In this document: piece after piece, positions 1 through 9,000 of the stretch | Layout: the number at the start of each line of letters is the position of its first letter | Position numbering within the stretch: the stretch's first letter is position 1 | Virus record (IMG/VR): IMGVR_UViG_3300025070_000024 | Coordinates: 1 to 64,000 of that record | DNA: 64,000 nt | Strand: one strand, 5' to 3' | Source of the DNA: a virus | Program-made: the position numbers and the translations under genes | The notes under the pieces: generated by a model | What the model saw: only the letters and a program-made list of their open reading frames with translations | What the model was told of the DNA's origin: nothing | The model's database searches: none

Positions 1-3000
1 TACAGGTACTACAACTCGAGTCCTAGGAGAAGCAGAGAAGAGACTGCCATCGCCATCATCGTCAAAATCCATATTATCATAGTCTGCAGCTTCAGTACCT
101 GTAATTAATGAATCTGTAGTTTTGTCATCACCTTCAGTACCAAAAGCTTTTTCTACTGCGGGATTGTCCTCAACAGTAGTTGTGCCATTAGTATCAGTAC
201 CACTTCCGAAAGGATCTCCGTCATCGAATTCTTCAGCGTCGTCAAAATCAGCCTCGGAGAAGCCTTCATTGTCACTGTAGTCTTCATTTTCTTCTGAGGG
301 TTTTACGCGCTCTATTTCTATCTCAGAAGTAAATCCTGTAGAATTACCTTCTTCATCTTGCGCGTAGCTACTGTACTCTTTATGCAAGAAGTTGCCTTTG
401 ATGCCTTGTAACTGTATAGCCTCATAATAGTCCCACGGAACACCATCGACGAGTTCTGTGCGCAGCCATTTGCCTATTTCGTGAGGTCTGTTAGACTTTT
501 TATCGCGGAAAAATCCAAAATTTAGAGTAGCATCCCTATCGCTCTGACTAGCCTCTGGACTACCATTTTTGAATCCGATTTCAATAACCGTTCTTTCTGT
601 AGGGTCTTCTTCCTGGGTACGCACTACATCTTGACCAAACTCTGGTGCGCGAGGAATCAAAGTGTGGTTATGCATCACAATTTGCCTATGCGCCTCAGTA
701 TTCCAAAACACACTGTCCTTGTCCACCGCATTCATTAACTCTTGCCGGATACCATTCTCTTCTAAGTACTCTGCTAAAACATACTTAGAGAAAGAGCGAG
801 AACCCAAGCCCCCTCCAGTAACTAAAGAGTACAATACAACAGACTTTCCAAGCTCTCGCACTTGTTTTTCTTTGTGCGTAAGGAGATCGTGCATACCAGC
901 CAAAATCTCTTGACTCGTAACATTAAGATTGCGATCCCCTGTAAACTCTACTGTATAGTATCCATGAGCACTAGTATCTACGTTAAGTATAAGGTGCTTT
1001 AAAAAAGGATTCTTCTCTAGGCTAGGAAAATCTTTTTTAGCCTGAGTGATTTGTGACGCCAAGTTTGTGTCTGGATCGACGAGTAGGGAATTACGGATTT
1101 CTCGAGCATTCCTACTACCATCAATTTTTTCTGCCAGCCTAGCGAAGTGATACGACCGCAAGCCTCTAAGCCAGCTATGCATCTTTGTAACGCTTTGGGT
1201 TTGCTCCTGGAAGTAAGCTAAAGCAGTATCATACATACGGGTTCTATCCACATGCTCTTCGCTTAAACTAAAGACACCATCAGCCTTCAAGTTCATAACC
1301 AAATCAGCTAACTGCCCTGGATGGGTATTCTGCAAAATTTGAGTACGCAAGCGTTCCATTTCAGCTTGCTTGAAAGCATTCAAAGCTCCTTCACTTTCTT
1401 TATACTGCTTGCTCTTTGCTCCATATTTATTCTTTGCTTTCAGGCTAGCGTTAGCAAGAGTCAAAACTTTATTCCAATCTCCAAACGCGATTCCATTAGA
1501 CTTAGCCATACTGTCTTCTCCAGGAAGATTCAACAAGCCATTCATTCCCCTAATAGGATAGTAGTAAACAGTAGTATCCTGAATCATCATGTTCAGCTCC
1601 TGTCTATGTGCTGGGAACACACTATCTCTACGCAAAGTGTCTGAGAATTTAGCTAAGCGCTTTCCTTGGTTAATCGTTTTCAAGAACAGCTCTAAAAGCC
1701 CCAACTCATAGACTTGACGCTCACGTTCTTCAAGTTCTTGGCCTTTGAAATCTGCAACCAACCACTCTTTATTTACGGCGAAATTGACCTTATTTGATCT
1801 ACGCCACTTAGTATATTCCTTGGATGCCTTAGAAATAGCAACTTCCAATTCCTTACCTTCTAAAGTGTCAAACTTTTCAGTAGAAAAGCCTTGAAGTATT
1901 TCTGTCCTTCTGATTTTTACTTCGTTAGACAAGTACTTAGGCAGCTCGAAGTAGTTGCCATTTGTCATAGCACTTCTAGACTTAGAAACCTCTACAACAT
2001 TTTTGATTGCACTAGAGCTGACAATTAACTCTATTGTTTCTTGGTTGTATCCATGGTGAGTAAGCATACTCCACAACGGATAGGTCTCTCTAGAAATCCT
2101 GAGGTCTCCTAACAAGCCATTGTTTTGGTTGTCCAAAGCATGGTTCATCATGCGGTTGAACTGCTTAGTAACAGTACCGGCTTTTGTTTCTTTGTCCAGC
2201 AAGATAAAACTGTCGTCCAGTATTTCATCTTTACCAAGCTTAGCCCAAGCTGCTTTACTAATCGCTTGACCCTTGCGCATCAAGCTTTGACCCTTACTCT
2301 GACCAATCTCTACAACATCCATGTAGTTTCCTTGGGCCAAATAGATATCAAGCTGATTAGAATTGATAACTGCATGAAGACTTCCTTGTACGGCAAATAC
2401 ACCTAGAGCTGTAGCTCCTGCACTTGCATCAGCAGTAGTAAAGTCATTGTAACTCACGCCCATGGGATCTAAAATCAAATCCCCTTTTGCATTTACAATC
2501 TCAGCTAAGTCTTCTGCATAGCCATCGCCAATAGGCTCATGGATAATCTTACGGACTTTCTCAGACGTGTTTCGATGTGAGCTATGGTACACATCAATCT
2601 GAGTGTTTCGCGCCCGGCTGATAAGCTCTTCCAAAGCTTCCACATCCATAGCCTCTAAAGACTCATTTAAAAGCTCTTTATCAGTGTAGCTTTCCACTTC
2701 AGATTTGCTTAAGCTCGCCTTCTTAACAAGACGAGGCTTATCAACCTCAGTATCAGACAGCTCATGGTCAAACATGAGCGTAAACAGTTTGTCAATATCG
2801 TAGTCTTGACCGATACGCCCAACCAATTCTTTAGGGACAATAATTCTATCGCCCACTTCAGGACCAGAAAATCCTACAACACGGAAAGAAGAGCTAGAAG
2901 CTTTTGCCTGAGTAGGCAAACGATATCCAAATACATCTAAGAGCTGACTATCAATACGGTTGATATCAATATTGCCATTTTCATCTTGGAACTTACCTAA

Positions 3001-6000
3001 GTCAGCCTTGAACTTCCAAGGTAAAATAATTTCATCGTAAGGTTTGGCCTTAGTGGTAGTTTCTAAAGAGTTGCCTTTCCATATAGGCTGACCTTCAGAG
3101 TTAGTCACCCATGAAATAGAGCTTTTCTGCGCTTTTGACAGCTCTTCAAAAGCATACCCTATCTCAGGAGCAATAGGTCCAGAGAAACCTAACGTGCGAG
3201 GTTTAATTACTTCTGACTCTACAATAGAGATAAGTAAGCTATCAATACGCTGAGCACTAGCAGTACCCCAGAGAGGAACTGAAAACACTTGAGTATCTGG
3301 GTCAAAGTGTAAGGCAGCCATTTCATTCATGCCGTAACCCCGATTAGCACCTTCCTCACGAAGACGTGCTGCCATCTTAACCTTATACTCTGGAGTTCCT
3401 ACACCGTACTTTTTGTAGAAGGCTACTTTTTTAGCCTGGTTTTCTATTCCTCGTGCGTTGTTATAAATGACTTTCAGGTTTTTACCACGAAGCTTTCCAT
3501 CTTTTCTAAAGGCTTTGAATACTCCATACTCATCAAAACCTGTTTCGTTTTGCAGGCCTACATCAAAGAGTCTAGAGATTTGAGTACCGTGAACAGTCTC
3601 AAGTTTGGTTTTAACTGGAACTTGTTGCTGAATTTTGAAAGTACTACGGTCTTGATCGTAACGCTTGCCTGTCAGGTTTTCTGCTACATCCTCAATCTCT
3701 TCAACAGTAAACTTCCGGACACTACCATCATCCTCATAAATGTCGATAGCTGTGTTAGCTCGACGTCCTACTTTATATGCACTTTCATGAGTAGCTCTAC
3801 CGACATTGGTAGCAACCATGAAATCATACAAGTTCATTAAACTCGTGCCTTGTATATCGCTAGGCAGCAACACAAACTCAGCACTTTTAATATAGAAATG
3901 GTGCGTACCATGATCGCCTGCTGCTACAGGTTTTCCTGGACGGAAATATCCCATCTCTTCTTTTTCTAAAGTCTGACCACTTTCTGCTTTAGCTAAAAGA
4001 CCGCTGAATTGTTTTCGGCTAATCTTACCTTCCGCTAACAAATTAAGCAGCCGCTCTCGTGGAGTAATGTACTCTGCGGCATCTGTAGTCTCTATGTTTA
4101 GATATGCGGATAGTTCTGAGTTTGGTAAAAGCTTTTTAAGTTCTGCAATGTTAGAAGCATCAGTCTTAAAATCTTTAATGAGAATTCTTTTGACTACAGT
4201 ATTACCCATAGAATCTACTCCCGGAGTATTCGGGATATCCTCTTTAGTAATACTAGGGACTACAGTACCTGGAGCGATCAATGCAGCAAGACGCTTCTGC
4301 ATATTCTTTAGGGTCGAGTTGACATCCTTTTTCCAGTAGACGCCTACGTCTCCTGTAACTGCCTGCACTGTATGTGCACGTACAGCTCTAGACTCTGCCA
4401 CAAACTTAGCGTGATATGCTAAGAACATTTGCTTTGCAGGAATATTGTTGTCTGCTTCTAAGCCTAAATGATTAGCTATAAACTCTTGGCTTGACTTGCC
4501 TGTAACATCTCCTTTAGCCAATAAGTGCGCCTTATTGAAGAACCTCAAAGTAGATATAGCTCCTTCTTGCCGAATCCTTGGTATCTCATTCCCTTCGGAA
4601 TCTGTAAATACTGTACCGTCTGGACCAGTTTTCTCATACAAATCAAATATACCAGAGTGATGCATTTGTGTTAAACCCTCCTGCATATCTCGATTCAAGG
4701 CTGCAGTAATAATTACTTCTGCATCTTTATGGAAAGCAGCTCTGTCGCCAGATCCTTTCATACTACTGAGAGGATGCTTGTCAAGCAACACATTCAACTC
4801 AGGGAACATGATGATTTTATTTGCTTGTCTCTGCGCTTCAGTTGGAAGCTCGCTAAAGTTTTCCTCTTCAATATTGTTTATGCGAGTTAGCTCTTGATCT
4901 ACCAGAGATTTGATATTGTCCTTGTAGTAGTTACGGGTATTTATAAAATGCTCTATACGCAAATCTTGTATAGGCATATCTTTTTTAGATACCCCATTTA
5001 AAAGAATCCTATTGTTTACCTGTACAGATGCTGAAGCAACTTGTATAACAGGCATAGTTTCCTTATCAGCTATTGTAGGCAGCGTAAAGCGAGAAAGCAT
5101 AATCTTCTTCCCGTTACGTTGTATGTAGGTATTATCGTTCCCATAAAGAATAAGCTGAGCTAGCTTTCGATCGCCAGGACTCATCTTCAACCATTCTCTA
5201 GGGTTCATGCTAGACCTTAGCTTACTGTGAGCGTCGTAGTAATCGACCTTCAGCTTACTTGCCATCAACGCACTGTCTCCAGACATCTGATACAAAAGAT
5301 TCTTCTGCAGATATACCGAAGCCTCTTCTATCTCTTCGTCAGTTAAGTTCTTGATTGACTTAATCTTATCGCTCAAAAGCTTAGGCATAACATAGTGCCA
5401 CCTAAGATTACCTGCAGCATCCTTACTCGTATTTTGAATCAAGTCATCACCTTGAGTCGCACTAAGCATAAAGAATTTCTTGAACTGCATCGTCTGAGGC
5501 AGCGACATAATATTTGTAGTCTTAGAAACCTGACCCGTAGCAACGCTACGCATTACATACCGCAAATGTCCAAAAGCACTGACAGGATCCATTTTGCTGT
5601 TTCCTATACCCAACTCAGCCTCGATATCTTCCATACCTGGCACTTCACTAGTAAATAAGTGCGCTGGAATAGTCATCTTTAGCTCACGCTCGAACAGTTG
5701 ACTAATTAAGTCTGCTTTCGTTTTTGTAGAATCTTCAGTTTCTGTAATCGCATCAAGTTCAGCTACAAAAGACTGGAACTTCTTTTTATTTATTTCAGGA
5801 ACGCCTTTCGTGTAGTTGTAGAACCCATTTGTCACAAGCTTAGATAAAAAGTTTTGAAGCGCATGGACTCCCATGTTCCGCTCATTACTACTAAACAAGT
5901 AGACTGTACCAAAAGCACCCTGATTTATGTTGTGCTTTGTGCTCAGGTATGTAACAGCATCTTTAGATGCAAACACCACAAACTGCTGGCGCAGCTGAAG

Positions 6001-9000
6001 CATGGTGTTCAGCTTTTGATTGTAGAAAGGGTCTTTTACATCTAAAGTTTTAATGTCCATAGACTTTAAGATGTCCTTTACATAAGGATACTGAGCTACT
6101 GACTTTTCTAATTTCTCCTTTACATCCCTGAAGTTAGGCTTGATGCCTGCTAACTCCTGATTCAGTATACCTGATATCGTATTGTGATCTATGTACTTAC
6201 GAAGTCCTAAGAACGTTTTAGTGTTACTGTCTGTATGCGTATGACGTATTGCCATAAGCTGCCTACGCAGCAATACTCCTTGAGTAGCTTTCGGGTCTAC
6301 AGTAAAACTGAACTTATCCTCGAACTCTTTCATAGAAAGATCTGCTCGGTCGTAGCTTTCCTCAGTTAAATCTGTGAGACCATCATAGGCTTCAGAAAGT
6401 TCGTTCAAGTTTTGCGCTCCAAGCTTCAACAAACCATGTGTTCCTAGCACTAATCTTTGCGCTGCTAAAAAGAAGGCTTGGTCAAACATTAAACTGTACC
6501 CAACTTCTTTTTTACTGGTGCCTGCGTTAGAATTTTTAAGAAAAATCTGAATTTTCTTTTGGTCAGCCTCAGGTAACTGATTGAATACTTGTTTTATAGG
6601 ACTCGGTCTTTTATTCGTTCCTATAAGCACCCGATAAACATTCCTTTTTAAACTGCCCAAAGTCATAGCCTGATTCCTACGTTTAGTAACAGAATGCACT
6701 TGTACTAAACGAGCAGCAAGACCCACAATAATATTGATAGCCTCTTCAGTTTCTTTAACTGTAAGACCTGACACACGCATATTCTTACCAGCCCTATCCA
6801 TAGGACTAAGCTTAGCTTTAGATTCAGACCCCCTTGGCGAAAAAGAGATTGAATCCTCGTCAGTTGTCTCTGTTCGAGCAGAAGGGGAATAAAGACCACC
6901 GTCGTCGTCATCGTCAAAGTCTATGTCGTCATAAGCCGAACCACTGTCTTCATTACTACCTGTATTAACCGAAGGGTCAATAGCTCCTCCCTGGAGTTCA
7001 GAATCATCATATTCTGTGTCTCCCTCTGTATCAGTATTGAAGAAACTGTCATCAGATGTAGAGCTAGGAGTAGATTCAGTATCTCCTTCCGTGTCTTGTT
7101 CTGAAGATGAAGATGGGATTGGGGCGATATCTGCACCTACAGGTACAATATTCATCTGCTTTACTCGGTTAGCATATACTTTACGCTCACCCGTAATCGG
7201 ATCTATAATTTCTAAAGGCCCACGGTCTCCTCGATTTGCTTTTCTTGTGTCGATATATGAACCAAACAGAAAGTTATTTGCAATAAACTCATAGGACTCT
7301 AAAGGCTCTACTTTCAATCCCTGAGCAGTAGTACCATCTTCATAAAGCGTACTTCCAAACTCTAACTGAGACATTACTTTCCCTGCACTTTTAAGCAGGC
7401 TACGTTGTTCTAACGTAGAAGAATGTCGAATACCACCAAGTAGCCTTAAAAAGTCTGACCGTCCTTCTTTTGAGGTAGTATCAGACTTCCAAGAACTTTT
7501 AACTCTATACGGCTTATTCTTCGCATCAACTCTTGGGTTGCCTTGGCCATCCAGCAGTAGCTGCATAGGATCTATACCAGCTTTATAGACTACAAGTTGA
7601 GCGCCCTTCTTATTGTTAGAAGGGAAGATTTGTATCTGATTTGTTTTGGCGTTCTTTTGACCTTCTCGTATTTCAGAGACATCCTTAAATGCATTTACTC
7701 CAGAAATAGAACGGATAACTTTATTAATCTGTTTGGCTAAATCAAAACCCTCTTGTCCAAAATCTATATCGAAATGCTCTTCTAATTGGCGCACATTATG
7801 ATCATACTCTTGATCGCTCATTTGGTGCTGTTCTTTAGTCTGAGCACCAGAAGCAATATTCAAAGTCTGCAATGCCCTAAGAATAAACCTAGAAGACGCA
7901 ATGCCTATAGAGTTTCCTTTAATAGCAGCGAACGTAAGATTCTGAGTACGACTGTCTCGAACTATTGCATAGTGAGAACCCGTCCGCAAGCCCGACCTAG
8001 TCTTTGTGTTTTCTGCTAAAAAGGTTTTAATCTCCTCATTACTAGAGTTAGAGATGTCTTTACCTGTTAAAGCACTGAAGAAAGTTGTAGCGTTTTCAGA
8101 GTCTCGTACAGAATAAACAACTTCTATAAGTTGATTCTTAGGGTCAGTAAGGACATCACCTACTATTTGTGGACCTCCCTTAATCTTTCCTTCTTTATCC
8201 AAGTAGTGCATCAGCACTCCACTGCCATAGGACTCAATCTCTAGAGAGAACGTATACCCCGCATCAGAATTAGCTAGAGCTAAAGAACCTTCGCCAAAAA
8301 CGTTTTCAAAGTTAGAAACACCAATAGACATAAGTTTATTGCCGCCAGGGAAAGTTGGAAGATTCCCCTTTACACTTTCTACAACAATCTCAACCTCGTT
8401 TCCATTTATTTGAATAGCCCTAAATATTAACCCCTCACTTCCATTTAACGCTAAGTGCTTTTGAACATCTGTCACATCAGGCTTAAGCTTACCCTCTACT
8501 TCTATGTCTAACCACAGCTTTCCAGTAGAAGTGACATTTGATGGAGTAGCTTTATCTTCTGGCACTACCTCTTTTTGAGGAGCAGGATCATTTTCTGAAT
8601 TTGTACTAGTTTCTGTTTCAGAAGAAGGAGGAGGCTGAAATTTCTTGACGCTATCGTCTTCAGTTAACTTGCCGTCAGAACTTTCTTCTGCCTGCTCATA
8701 ATCTTCTTCAGAAAACTCAGACCCTGAGTCGCTATCAGCTTCAGCAGCAGCTTCGGCTTCGGCTTTAGAATTGTCAGCATCATCGTAGTAGTTAGGGTCT
8801 TCGTTGATGCTCTCATCTATATCTTCTGTGATCACATCATCATCCTCATCTGTAACTTGAAACTTTTCAGAATTTATATCTGAGGCGTTGTCTTCGTTAT
8901 TTTCCGCACGTTTCTTAAGAGCTTTGTTTATCTCTGCGCCTGCAGTAATTACACCCTCAATAGAAGCTATGTAATTAGCCAAGCCACCATCTTCTAAAAG

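Noticed and set aside
6705-7136. Two short minus-strand frames
   Set aside because: Both lie inside the continuous giant polymerase frame and arise from the acidic low-complexity linker.
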